A stretch of DNA of 64,000 bases from the NCBI RefSeq assembly GCF_003149085.1, contig NZ_QGDT01000016.1:1-64000 (forward strand). The letters run 5' to 3'. Shown piece after piece: positions 25,112 through 33,755 of this stretch. Source of the DNA: Dyadobacter jejuensis (GTDB lineage: Bacteria > Bacteroidota > Bacteroidia > Cytophagales > Spirosomataceae). Each line of letters opens with the position of its first letter. The first letter of the stretch is position 1. The notes under the pieces are model-generated. The model was not told where the DNA came from. It did no database searches and saw only the letters and a program-made list of their open reading frames with translations. A program made the position numbers and the translations under genes.

Positions 25112-26497
25112 TCAGTCGAAAAACATATTGTCCCCTCCTGCTTTGTGGGACATCGTCGACATGATCTCGCTATGGGGTAGTTCCTTAGGGCCGGGCGTAA
25201 GGCTGCGTCTGGTAGTTCGGCTGCCGACGATTTTGAAGAGGGCCTCGCCGAGCAGCGGGTCGCGAGGGTCGCCAAAGGGATATAAGTTTAATCCTTCTAC
25301 TGCGGCGACGTCTGGCACGAACCCCAGGTTATAATCCGACTTCATCTGACTGTTAAAGGATTTTGTCACGATAGGTTGAAGTCCATACGTGATCCCCGCT
25401 TTTTTATTGGTAAGGGAGATGGAACCTACATTTTTTCCTACCGTCTTACCCCCGATAACCGTTACGGTCATAAAAGGCTTCAGTCCATTAATGAGCAGCT
25501 CACTAGCCGATGCGGTGCCAGTGGACGTAAGGATAATCAGGTTTTCTAAATCCTGGCCTATACTCTGGTCTTTCAGCGCAAAGGTGTCATAGAAAAATGT
25601 AGCTCCATATTCCTTTTCAAGATCTGGAGTGACTGTTTTATTATACTCTTTGATATAGAATTTATCTTTGTTGGTAACCTTGCCAATCAGACTCGCCAAA
25701 TGTGTGGCAGAACTCACATAGCCACCCGGGTTGTAGCGTAGGTCCAGGATAAGGTGCTTTACTCCATTATCTTTGAATTTTCCAATTACTGCCGTGAGCT
25801 CGTTGTCGTATAAGTCGTTATCGGCTTCATAGGGCTCTGGGTTAAACCTGTTATAGACCAGGTACCCGATGTTTTTTCCTTGGATCTGATAAAGGCTGTC
25901 AAAATATACCGGATCGGTTTGTAAGGTGAGTTTTTCTAGGGTTTTGGACTGGGTCGTGTTCACTTGGCCGAGGGAGTCCAAAGCCCCTAAAGTAAGGGCG
26001 AGTGGGCCGTCGGTATTCAGCAGTCGCTGATAATTGTCGCCAGTAAGGGCTTCGTTATTAATCCCAGTAAAGATGTTTCCTCTTTTGATACCCGCAGCCG
26101 ATGCGGGGGAGTTGGGCCATACGTAGGTGACTAGGCCTATGACGTTTTTGGTTCCAGAGGGGTAGTACGACAGTTTGAATTCCATACCCGTTGTTTTTTC
26201 ACTCCCACCTAGGCCAGCCAGTAGTTCGTCGGCACTTTCCTGAATCCAAGAAAACCGATCGCCGTCGGGCCTCAGGGTGGCGTCGTATTTATATAAAAGG
26301 GAATTGAATAGGTCTGTAGGAGACTGGGTGAGGTCGGGGGGTTGCGGTAGCTGATCGTTCCAGTAGTACCAATATTTCATCTGATCGTATATCCACTGGT
26401 TGGTTTCGGATACCGTGGCAGGCTCTACAGACTTCTCCTTGCACGACAAGGAGAAGGCAGTTAGTAAAAGGAATATAACAACTATTTTTGAGCGCAT
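25112..26497 (-). CDS. S41 family (C-terminal processing) peptidase, lipoprotein
   Basis: This 461-aa protein begins at 26497 with a lipoprotein signal (VVIFLLLTAFSLSC, lipobox Cys ~18). A ~45-residue helical region (WIYDQMKYWYYWNDQLP) precedes a PDZ-like domain (GLVTYVWPNSPASAAGIKRG) and the S41 catalytic core with nucleophile Ser in STGTASASELLINGLKP and the downstream Lys loop GGKTVGKNVGS. It should cleave C-terminal regions of exported proteins, anchored in an outer or inner membrane leaflet facing the periplasm. The frame is open 41 codons upstream, but that part lacks a signal peptide. It lies 9 bp after rocD on the same strand, so they share a transcript. Confidence 0.88.
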   Translation of the reverse strand: MRSKIVVIFLLLTAFSLSCKEKSVEPATVSETNQWIYDQMKYWYYWNDQLPQPPDLTQSPTDLFNSLLYKYDATLRPDGDRFSWIQESADELLAGLGGSEKTTGMEFKLSYYPSGTKNVIGLVTYVWPNSPASAAGIKRGNIFTGINNEALTGDNYQRLLNTDGPLALTLGALDSLGQVNTTQSKTLEKLTLQTDPVYFDSLYQIQGKNIGYLVYNRFNPEPYEADNDLYDNELTAVIGKFKDNGVKHLILDLRYNPGGYVSSATHLASLIGKVTNKDKFYIKEYNKTVTPDLEKEYGATFFYDTFALKDQSIGQDLENLIILTSTGTASASELLINGLKPFMTVTVIGGKTVGKNVGSISLTNKKAGITYGLQPIVTKSFNSQMKSDYNLGFVPDVAAVEGLNLYPFGDPRDPLLGEALFKIVGSRTTRRSLTPGPKELPHSEIMSTMSHKAGGDNMFFD

Positions 26498-26505
26498 GGG
26501 GCTAT

Positions 26506-27759
26506 TTATTGGAAGTTTAAAAATACCTCGGCAATGATGTCGCAAGCTTGATTGATCTGCGGGGCGTCGATAACCAACGGAGGTGCAAAGCGTATTTTGT
26601 TTCCATGCGTGGGTTTGCAAAGTAGGCCTTTTTCCATCATCTGGTAGCAGAGTTGATTAGCCGTATCGCTCTCTTCGGTATCGTCGATTACGATGGCGTT
26701 CAACAGCCCCTTACCTCTAACGATTTTTATGAGTGAACATTGTTGCTGTAGCTCTTGAATTCGACTCCTAAAAATTTGTCCCATGGCTTCGGCGTTATCC
26801 GCCAATTTCTCCTCCTCTACTACTTGAAGGGCGGCCATGGCTACTGCTGCGGCCAGGGGGTTACCTCCGAAAGTGGAGCCATGCTCACCGGGTAAGATCG
26901 TCAACATGACTTCGTCGTTGGCCAATGCCGCCGAAACCGGGAATACCCCTCCAGAAAGGGCCTTGCCCAAGACTAATATATCGGGTTTTACCCCTTCCCA
27001 GTCACAAGCCAATTTCTTGCCGGTGCGGCCTATGCCCGTTTGCACTTCGTCGGCAATAAACAGTACCTGGTATTGGGTACATAATCGGCGGACTCCGGCC
27101 AAATAACCCTCGTCGGGAACTACCACCCCTGCTTCACCCTGGATGGGCTCTACCATAAACCCAGCGATATTGGGGTCGTTTTGGAAGAGCGTCTCTAAGG
27201 CTGCCAAGTCATTATAGGCGACTATCTCGAAGCCAGGCAGAAAGGGTCCGTAATGACTGGTGCTGGATGGGTCGGTGGAAGCGGAAATCGCCGCCAAGGT
27301 TCTTCCCCAAAAGTTGCCAGTGGCATATACCGTTTTGGCCTGATTCGGTGCAATCCCCTTCACTTTATAAGCCCATTTACGGGTTAATTTTAAGGCGGTT
27401 TCTCCGGCTTCTACTCCCGAATTCATCATCAATACCTTGTCGTAGCCGAAATACTCGGCCATATATTGCTCACATACCCCCAACTTGTCGTTATAAAAGG
27501 CGCGAGACGTTAGCGTCAGTTTTTGAGATTGCTCAATGAGGGCCTGAACGATTTTTGGATGACAATGGCCCTGGCTTACTGCGCTATAGGCCGATAGGAA
27601 ATCCAAATACTGCTTACCGTCTACATCCCATACATGCACCCCCAATCCCTTTGTAAGCACCACAGGCATGGGTTTGTAGTTATGTGCTCCGAATCGAAGT
27701 TCTAAATCAATGGTGTTCTGGGTGGTGGAACTGGTCGTTGTTTCAGCAAATGCAGACAT
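26506..27759 (-). CDS. rocD: Ornithine--oxo-acid transaminase
   Basis: This 417-aa class III PLP aminotransferase interconverts ornithine and glutamate-5-semialdehyde in arginine/proline metabolism. Recognisable blocks are [26 protein letters not shown] at the N-terminus, [21 protein letters not shown] (PLP phosphate site), [15 protein letters not shown] and the PLP-lysine motif [34 protein letters not shown] completes the fold. The start at 27759 (MSAFAETT) is preferred over the frame's far end at 27846. An N-acetylornithine aminotransferase role is less likely given the N-terminal motif. It is divergent from the thiamine-regulated receptor. Confidence 0.9.
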   Translation of the reverse strand: MSAFAETTTSSTTQNTIDLELRFGAHNYKPMPVVLTKGLGVHVWDVDGKQYLDFLSAYSAVSQGHCHPKIVQALIEQSQKLTLTSRAFYNDKLGVCEQYMAEYFGYDKVLMMNSGVEAGETALKLTRKWAYKVKGIAPNQAKTVYATGNFWGRTLAAISASTDPSSTSHYGPFLPGFEIVAYNDLAALETLFQNDPNIAGFMVEPIQGEAGVVVPDEGYLAGVRRLCTQYQVLFIADEVQTGIGRTGKKLACDWEGVKPDILVLGKALSGGVFPVSAALANDEVMLTILPGEHGSTFGGNPLAAAVAMAALQVVEEEKLADNAEAMGQIFRSRIQELQQQCSLIKIVRGKGLLNAIVIDDTEESDTANQLCYQMMEKGLLCKPTHGNKIRFAPPLVIDAPQINQACDIIAEVFLNFQ

Positions 27760-27833
27760 AGGTAGGCCGTTTTTTATGATTGTAATATGTAAAAATACAA
27801 AATACTTGGTGGATATGTAAAATGACGACCTCC

Positions 27834-27864
27834 TTGTAACATACATTTTTGTAGACTACCTTTG
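27834..27864 (+). promoter_or_regulatory. Predicted Bacteroidota-type promoter for the TPP riboswitch transcript
   Basis: TTG at 27834-27836 and TACCTTTG (TAnnTTTG) at 27857-27864 are separated by 20 bases, matching the Bacteroidota -33/-7 consensus. Transcription would begin near 27871, just before the TPP aptamer. This is a pattern match only. Confidence 0.55.
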
Positions 27865-27875
27865 TGTCAAAATCT

Positions 27876-27955
27876 CAAAGGGGTGCCCTACCAAACGGGC
27901 TGAGATCATACCCATAGAACCTGATCCGGGTAATGCCGGCGAAGGGAGAGAAAGT
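27876..27955 (+). promoter_or_regulatory. TPP riboswitch (THI element)
   Basis: The sequence carries the conserved thiamine pyrophosphate aptamer blocks: AAAGGGGTGCC, then GGGCTGAGATCATACCC, then GAACCTGATCCGGGTAATGCCGGCGAAGGGA. The CTGAGA and the CCTGATC...GGTAATGCCGGCGxAGGGA parts contact the pyrimidine and pyrophosphate of TPP. It precedes the TonB receptor gene at 28076 by about 120 bp, which leaves room for an expression platform. No clear terminator is visible between them, so control of translation initiation is plausible but inferred. Confidence 0.95.
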
Positions 27956-28075
27956 TTCTCCAGAGCAATTTAATGGCCTTTTTGGTCCATCTTTTTTGTG
28001 GGAGTAAACTGGTAAATTTCAACTTTTTATATCACAAATAGGTGGCCCTTTGCCTGTTTCTAACACGTTACCAGC

Positions 28076-30532
28076 ATGTTGCGATACGTCTATGCCTTTA
28101 TGGCTATCTGTTTGTTTTTATTTTTGTCGGCCGGCAGTGCCCTCGCCCAGCGCACCATTTCGGGGCGTATTACCGATGCCGCCGATGGAAAGCCCCTGCC
28201 CGGCGCCACCGTCCAGGCTGGGGATATCCGCGGAACTTTCTCAACCGAATCTGGAGCTTTCGTTCTGGAGGGGATTTCTGAAAATATCACCTCCCTCAAA
28301 GTCTCCTACGTAGGCTATTCCACCATGGCGATAGCCCTTAAGCAGGATACTCAGAACCTCGATATTCGGTTACAAAAGAGCACCTTACAGGCCGATGAGG
28401 TAATTATCCATGCCACTCGGGTCAACGAGAAGAGCGCAATGGCCTATACCGATGTAAGTGCGGCCCAAATAGAAAAACAGAATCTGGGCCAAGACCTTCC
28501 TGTATTGCTCAATTTTACCCCTTCCTTAGTTAGCACCAGCGATGCGGGAGCAGGGGTGGGGTACACGGGTATCCGTATTCGAGGTTCCGATGCTACCCGC
28601 ATCAACGTGACGGTGAATGGTATTCCCTATAACGATGCCGAAAGCCAGGGGGTGTATTGGGTCAATATGCCCGATTTTGCCTCTTCGGTAAGTAGTATCC
28701 AAATCCAACGGGGGGTAGGGACCTCTACCAATGGTGCCGGAGCCTTCGGTGCCACCGTCAATGTGAACACCAATAGTTTTCAGCCTGAGGCTTATGCCGA
28801 ATTGAATAACTCGGCTGGGTCGTTCAATACTTTTAAGAATACCCTGAAGCTAGGTACCGGCCTCATCAAAAACAAATTCACAGTCGATGCCCGTTTGTCG
28901 CGTGTATCTTCGGATGGGTTCGTCGATAGGGCAGAGTCGGAGTTGCATTCTTATTACCTTTCGGCGGGGTATTTTGGCAAAAAGAGCTTTGTAAGGTTTA
29001 ATATGTTTTCGGGCAAGGAGCGTACCTATCAGTCTTGGTATGGAAGTCCCGAAGCCAAGGTGCGGGGGGATCGTCAAGGGATTCAGGACTATATCAGCCG
29101 CAACTATTTGGACGAAAAAGACGCCGCCAATCTGTTGAATTCTGACGACCGAAGCTATAATTATTATACATACAAGGATGAGGTCGACAATTACCGACAA
29201 GACCATTACCAGCTGGTGTCCTCGCATAGCCTTAGCGATGGCCTGACGCTCAATGTCAACGCTTTTTTGGTCCGTGGGTTAGGGTATTATGAGCAATACA
29301 GGACTCAGGATAGCTACAGTAGCTACAACCTGCCCAATGTGGTAATAGGGGCCGATACTCTCCAGTCTACCGATTTTATCCGTCGCCGGTTCTTAGACAA
29401 TTACTTTATGGGTACCACCTTTTCGGCCGACTATAATAGCTTTAAGAAATTTACGGCTAGTGTAGGGGGTGGTTATAACCGCTACGACGGCGATCATTAT
29501 GGACGGGTAATATGGGCTCGCAATGCCGGCCCTATTGAAAAAGACCACCAATACTACTTTAGTAACGGGCTCAAGCAAGACCTGAATTTCTATGGTAAGG
29601 GGTACTATCAGTTTACTGAGAAGCTCAATGCCTATGCCGATTTGCAAATGCGCTTTGTTTCTTATGGTATTGAGGGAGTGGACGATCATCTGGCCACTTT
29701 GGATATGGATCAGCAGTATACTTTTTTCAACCCCAAGGCGGGATTGAATTATGACTTTACGCCGGGAGGCGCCTTATATGCCTCTTATAGTGTGGGTAAC
29801 CGAGAGCCTAACCGGAGCGATTTTGTAGATGCCAGCAGAGGTTTGCTGCCCAAGGCCGAGCGGTTGCAGGACCTGGAGGCAGGTATGCGACTTCAAAAGC
29901 GTAATTGGGCATTTTCTGTGAACTATTATTACATGCATTATAAGGATCAACTCGTACTCACCGGGCAGATCAACGACGTAGGAACGGCCGTAAGAGCCAA
30001 CGTGCCCAAGAGCTTTAGGATGGGTGTGGAACTGGAGGGGGCCTTGGCTCTGAGTGATAAACTGAAGTGGAATGTCAATGCTACTTTTAGTGAGAATAAA
30101 ATTGCCAATTTTACCGAATACATACCCGATTACGATAACGGCGGGTATCAGACCTTCGATCATGGTCGTTCGGATATATCCTTTTCTCCTAAGATAATAT
30201 CGGGTAGCCAACTCAGTTACTCATTAGCCAAATCGCTCGAACTGGCCCTGTTGAGCAAGTACGTCGGCAAGCAGTACCTAGACAATACCAGCAATGACGA
30301 CCGCCGATTGGATGCTTATTTTACCAATGACCTACGCCTTACCTATACGCTAAAACCGAAATGGGCGCGAATGGTGGTGCTCAATGCGATGGTTAATAAT
30401 ATTTTCAACGAAAAGTATGAGTCCAATGGCTATACCTTCGGCTATATTGCCGGAGAAAGACTCATTCAGGAGAATTTTTACTATCCTCAGGCCGGCACCA
30501 ATTTTTTGGTGGGTGTCAATTTGAAATTCTAA
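28076..30532 (+). CDS. TonB-dependent receptor, predicted thiamine (TPP-regulated) uptake
   Basis: This 818-aa outer-membrane receptor has a signal peptide (AICLFLFLSAGSALA), a carboxypeptidase-regulatory-like domain (RTISGRITDAADGKPLPGATV..), a TonB plug (~residues 110-230 with YTGIRIRGSDATRINVTVNGIPYNDAESQGVYWVNM) and a ~22-strand barrel ending in aromatic NFLVGVNLKF. The TPP riboswitch upstream shows that it is repressed by intracellular TPP, so it should import thiamine or a precursor. The plug motif resembles Fe-citrate (FecA) type receptors, but the riboswitch argues for thiamine. No partner inner-membrane PnuT or TnrT gene is adjacent. Confidence 0.88.
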   Translation: MLRYVYAFMAICLFLFLSAGSALAQRTISGRITDAADGKPLPGATVQAGDIRGTFSTESGAFVLEGISENITSLKVSYVGYSTMAIALKQDTQNLDIRLQKSTLQADEVIIHATRVNEKSAMAYTDVSAAQIEKQNLGQDLPVLLNFTPSLVSTSDAGAGVGYTGIRIRGSDATRINVTVNGIPYNDAESQGVYWVNMPDFASSVSSIQIQRGVGTSTNGAGAFGATVNVNTNSFQPEAYAELNNSAGSFNTFKNTLKLGTGLIKNKFTVDARLSRVSSDGFVDRAESELHSYYLSAGYFGKKSFVRFNMFSGKERTYQSWYGSPEAKVRGDRQGIQDYISRNYLDEKDAANLLNSDDRSYNYYTYKDEVDNYRQDHYQLVSSHSLSDGLTLNVNAFLVRGLGYYEQYRTQDSYSSYNLPNVVIGADTLQSTDFIRRRFLDNYFMGTTFSADYNSFKKFTASVGGGYNRYDGDHYGRVIWARNAGPIEKDHQYYFSNGLKQDLNFYGKGYYQFTEKLNAYADLQMRFVSYGIEGVDDHLATLDMDQQYTFFNPKAGLNYDFTPGGALYASYSVGNREPNRSDFVDASRGLLPKAERLQDLEAGMRLQKRNWAFSVNYYYMHYKDQLVLTGQINDVGTAVRANVPKSFRMGVELEGALALSDKLKWNVNATFSENKIANFTEYIPDYDNGGYQTFDHGRSDISFSPKIISGSQLSYSLAKSLELALLSKYVGKQYLDNTSNDDRRLDAYFTNDLRLTYTLKPKWARMVVLNAMVNNIFNEKYESNGYTFGYIAGERLIQENFYYPQAGTNFLVGVNLKF

Positions 30533-30550
30533 AGTAAGGAAGTTGTCTAC

Positions 30551-30586
30551 AAAAGCCTGGGTGGTGGAGCTAACCCAGGCTTTTTT
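30551..30586 (+). terminator. Rho-independent terminator after the TonB receptor gene
   Basis: AAAAGCCTGGGT (30551-30562) pairs with ACCCAGGCTTTT (30573-30584) around a 10-base loop and is followed by a T-run. It ends the riboswitch/receptor transcript before hemE. Confidence 0.85.
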
Positions 30587-30663
30587 GTTTTCATACCTTA
30601 ATAAAATAATAAAAGGGCATTCATTTCTAAGAATGGATAGGCTTCCACTAACGAGTTTCTATT

Positions 30664-30671
30664 TACCTTTG
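30664..30671 (+). promoter_or_regulatory. Possible -7 box directly before hemE
   Basis: TACCTTTG (TAnnTTTG) lies five bases before the hemE ATG at 30676. If real, transcription would start at or next to the ATG and hemE mRNA would be nearly leaderless. I see no good -33 TTG element, so this is tentative. Confidence 0.3.
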
Positions 30672-30675
30672 CGGC

Positions 30676-31701
30676 ATGAAATTAGAAAATGACCTTTTAC
30701 TTCGGGCAGCACGCGGTGAGAAAACCGAACGTACACCCGTTTGGATGATGCGCCAGGCTGGGCGGATTTTGGCCGAATACCGGGCAGTACGTGAAAAAGC
30801 CGGCAGTTTTATACAGTTGGCCACTACGCCAGAGTTGGCTGCAGAGGTAACCCTCCAGCCAGTGGACCTGCTGGGCGTCGATGCTGCCATTATTTTTTCT
30901 GATATCCTGGTGGTTCCCGAAGCCATGGGCCTTCCCTACGAAATGGTGGAACAAAGAGGACCCGTGTTTCCGAAAACGGTAAAAAATACCGAGGAGCTAG
31001 CCAAGCTACGCATTGCCGACCCCGAAGCGGACCTCGGCTATGTGCTCGAAGCCATAAAGATTACCAAAAAGGCGCTGAATAATCGGGTGCCGTTGATCGG
31101 CTTTGCAGGTGCTCCTTTTACGATCTTTTGCTATATGACCGAAGGCAAGGGTTCCAAGACCTTTTCGGTGGCGAAGAAACTGCTATATACCGATCCCGTT
31201 TTTGCGCATACTTTGCTTCAAAAAATTACAGATAGCACCATAGCCTACCTAAAGGCACAAGCCGTAGTTGGTGCTAACTTACTGCAGGTGTTCGATTCTT
31301 GGGCGGGAATCCTTTCGCCGGCTCAGTACCGGGAATTTTCTTTGCCCTATATCAAGCAAATCTGCGATGCCATAACGGAAGTGCCCGTTACGGTATTTGC
31401 TAAGGGGGCGTATTTTGCCCGGGCCGAAATAGGTCAGCTGAGCTGTTCGGTGGTAGGCTTGGACTGGAACATGGATATTGCGGAGTCGCGCGCTTTGATT
31501 CCCCATAAAACCTTACAAGGTAACTTAGACCCCTGCGTACTCTATGGCTCTTATGATCAGATAAAAAAGGAAGTAAGACAGATGATCGGTCAGTTTGAGG
31601 GGCAACCTTATATTGCCAACCTAGGGCATGGGGTATACCCCGACACCAACCCCGATAAGGTGCGGTGTTTTATAGAAACCGTCAAAGAATATAGCCTCTA
31701 A
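30676..31701 (+). CDS. hemE: Uroporphyrinogen decarboxylase
   Basis: This 341-aa cytoplasmic enzyme converts uroporphyrinogen III to coproporphyrinogen III in heme synthesis. The two family signatures are present: [20 protein letters not shown] near residue 22 with the invariant Arg pair, and the block [20 protein letters not shown] around 140. The conserved Asp of [17 protein letters not shown] and the C-terminal [16 protein letters not shown] are also seen. Length matches the family. It is monocistronic, bounded by terminators on both sides. Confidence 0.97.
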   Translation: MKLENDLLLRAARGEKTERTPVWMMRQAGRILAEYRAVREKAGSFIQLATTPELAAEVTLQPVDLLGVDAAIIFSDILVVPEAMGLPYEMVEQRGPVFPKTVKNTEELAKLRIADPEADLGYVLEAIKITKKALNNRVPLIGFAGAPFTIFCYMTEGKGSKTFSVAKKLLYTDPVFAHTLLQKITDSTIAYLKAQAVVGANLLQVFDSWAGILSPAQYREFSLPYIKQICDAITEVPVTVFAKGAYFARAEIGQLSCSVVGLDWNMDIAESRALIPHKTLQGNLDPCVLYGSYDQIKKEVRQMIGQFEGQPYIANLGHGVYPDTNPDKVRCFIETVKEYSL

Positions 31702-31709
31702 AGGCGCCA

Positions 31710-31750
31710 GATGCTATTGCTAAAAAGAAACTGATTTTAGCAATAGCATC
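31710..31750 (+). terminator. Rho-independent terminator after hemE
   Basis: A perfect 16-bp stem (31710-31725 with 31735-31750; arms GATGCTATTGCTAAAA and its complement) with a 9-base loop follows the hemE stop by nine bases. The short TTCATT tail is T-poor, but the stem is strong. Confidence 0.7.
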
Positions 31751-31770
31751 TTCATTAATATAAAAATAGC

Positions 31771-32304
31771 ATGGGTGTACAACCGAAAAATAAATGCGTA
31801 TTTCTAGATAGGGATGGCGTTTTAAACGAAGATCTGAACGATTATTTATATAAACTGGAAGATTTAGTCATTCCTGATGGTGTAGGAGAGGCTTTACAAG
31901 CACTCAAAAAGGCAGGTTATTTGTTGATTGTAATTACCAATCAAGCGGGTATTGCCAAAGGGTTGTACCAAGCCGATGCCGTATATGCCATTCACGAGCG
32001 CATACAACAAGCCGGTGGCCATGTGATTGACGATCTCTATTTTTCTCCCCATCATCCGGAGTATTCGGGGCAGTCGCTCACCCGCAAACCCGACTCTTTG
32101 CTCCTCGAAAAGGCCATGGCCAAGTATCATATCGATCCCCTTCAATCTTGGATGATCGGGGACCGCTCTCGCGATATGCAAGCCGGTAAGAAGATCGGTG
32201 CCCAAACGATCCATATATTGCCGACCCCAGAAGGGAGTACCGGCGACTTCCATGCCACCAGCCTCCTAGAAGCCTCCAAAATTATATTGTCAGAAAAGGC
32301 CTAA
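31771..32304 (+). CDS. HAD-IIIA family phosphatase (GmhB-like)
   Basis: This 177-aa HAD hydrolase has motif I FLDRDGVLNED (D13, D15), motif II VITNQAGIAKG and motif III/IV RKPDS...WMIGDRSRDMQAGKKIG. The layout matches D-glycero-D-manno-heptose-1,7-bisphosphate 7-phosphatase (GmhB) and histidinol phosphatase. The zinc loop of GmhB (C-x-H...C-x-C) is not preserved: the segment reads YFSPHHPEYSGQSLTRKPDS with no cysteine, so this is a metal-loop variant and the true substrate is uncertain. It lies downstream of hemE past a terminator. Confidence 0.8.
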   Translation: MGVQPKNKCVFLDRDGVLNEDLNDYLYKLEDLVIPDGVGEALQALKKAGYLLIVITNQAGIAKGLYQADAVYAIHERIQQAGGHVIDDLYFSPHHPEYSGQSLTRKPDSLLLEKAMAKYHIDPLQSWMIGDRSRDMQAGKKIGAQTIHILPTPEGSTGDFHATSLLEASKIILSEKA

Positions 32305-32496
32305 TAGGGCCCTAGGTACTGTCGATTGATGTATGCCATAGGCATGTGGGATGGGTATGTCCAAATACTAGATCTAAATATAATATCAGATAATTTTGTT
32401 ATTGTGCAATTTTACGACCATATATTTTATATTATCATTATTTTTCGAAATAAATTATATATCCATTAGGGGTATGGCGAAATAAAACGACTCTCT
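32305..32496. promoter_or_regulatory. Intergenic region upstream of fecR
   Basis: This very AT-rich 192-bp stretch separates the HAD gene from the FecR gene and should hold the promoter of the uptake island. I see no terminator hairpin or clear ECF promoter. Confidence 0.35.
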
Positions 32497-33561
32497 ATGG
32501 GTAAAGGGACGAAGTTTGTTCTGATTGACTTAAAGAGATTGCTAAGAAATATGGGTATTTCAAAAGACTTGGTCATTCGATTTTTTAAGAATAACTGTTC
32601 GCCGCAGGAAGAAAGGGAATTGACAAATTGGTTGGCGGAGTCTGATGAAAATATTCAGCGCGCATTGCGATGGGTCGAGTCGTTATCCGACGAAGATGAG
32701 AAGCTTTTTCTAAAACTGATGTTATCGTCTGGTGAAGTGTGGGAAAAGGCCTCAGAAAGTATGGATCAAGATTTGCCAGGGGACAAGGTTATGGCCAAGG
32801 AGAAACCATTTCGGGGGTATATTCTAGGCCATATGCGTCGATATGCAGCTATTTTTATTGCATTCGTCGTGCTATCGGCCACGCTATTGTTTTATTATAA
32901 GTTGAATTACATCCATATCGCTACAGGATATGGAGAAATTAAGAATATTGAATTACCCGACGGATCGAAAGTGGTTCTGAATGGCAATAGTAAACTCCAC
33001 TATAGCCTCCTTCATGGGGGATTTAATAGAGAAGTTTGGCTCGAGGGGGAAGGCTTTTTTGATATCAGTCATACCACGGACCATAGGAAATTTAAGGTTT
33101 TTACCGAAAGTGGAAAGACTATTGAAGTGCTCGGAACGGAGTTTACTGTACTCGAACGAAGTGATATCAGTAGGGTCGTCTTGCAGTCGGGAAGTATCAA
33201 GCTCAGTATTCCTGAAACGGAGGATTTGATGATGCAGCCGGGGGATCTGGTGGAGATATCCGGGAATCAATTGCATACCGCCCAGGAGCCCGAAAAGGTT
33301 CGAGTCGATCCAGAGACGTATTCGTCTTGGACGACCGGTAAATGGAAACTTGAGGGTACCTCTCTTCAGGAGCTCTTACAAAAAGTTGAGAGCTGCTATG
33401 GAGTTCAAGTGACTGTCGATGATAAAGCCTTATTAGAGAGGCGGGTTTCAGGTTCTATTCCGTTGACGGATATAGGGTCCGACACGTTATTGCAAGATAT
33501 TGCTGACTTATTTCAGCTGAAACTAATTCGAAATGATAGGGAGCTAATTTTAAGTAAATAA
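32497..33561 (+). CDS. FecR family anti-sigma/sigma-regulator membrane protein
   Basis: This 354-aa inner-membrane protein has an N-terminal cytoplasmic helical region (residues ~24-105, with ELTNWLAESDEN), one TM helix at ~117-134, and a periplasmic FecR domain (IATGYGEIKNIELPDGSKVVLNGNS ... EVWLEGEGFFDI ... VEVLGTEFTVL-like) followed by a C-terminal STN-like segment (SLQELLQKVESCYGVQVTVDD). Such proteins bind the signalling N-domain of a TonB receptor and hold or activate an ECF sigma factor. The receptor with an STN domain follows directly (33756). The start could be internal, at 32551 (MGISKDLVIRFF), which is more typical. No sigma gene precedes it. Confidence 0.88.
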   Translation: MGKGTKFVLIDLKRLLRNMGISKDLVIRFFKNNCSPQEERELTNWLAESDENIQRALRWVESLSDEDEKLFLKLMLSSGEVWEKASESMDQDLPGDKVMAKEKPFRGYILGHMRRYAAIFIAFVVLSATLLFYYKLNYIHIATGYGEIKNIELPDGSKVVLNGNSKLHYSLLHGGFNREVWLEGEGFFDISHTTDHRKFKVFTESGKTIEVLGTEFTVLERSDISRVVLQSGSIKLSIPETEDLMMQPGDLVEISGNQLHTAQEPEKVRVDPETYSSWTTGKWKLEGTSLQELLQKVESCYGVQVTVDDKALLERRVSGSIPLTDIGSDTLLQDIADLFQLKLIRNDRELILSK

Positions 33562-33755
33562 TAGCCATATGGCATTCCTTTTATATTTATATACGTCTGA
33601 GCCGCACGCAGATGTGAAGTAAGTTATTTCATTCTCACACACATATTGGATGGCAACCGAGGCGCCTACGGCATCTACGGTAGCGTGTGCCCTCTTAAAA
33701 AAGGGGCGAAGCTGTTGCGTATAGATTAATAAGTCAAACATTTTAAGTCATTCCT
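33562..33755. promoter_or_regulatory. Intergenic region between fecR and susC
   Basis: 194 bp with no supported gene. It probably holds the promoter or leader of the susC/susD operon. No T-run terminator is visible. Confidence 0.35.

Noticed and set aside
33550-33741. 63-aa minus-strand frame between fecR and susC
   Set aside because: Overlaps the fecR end and has no protein-like features.
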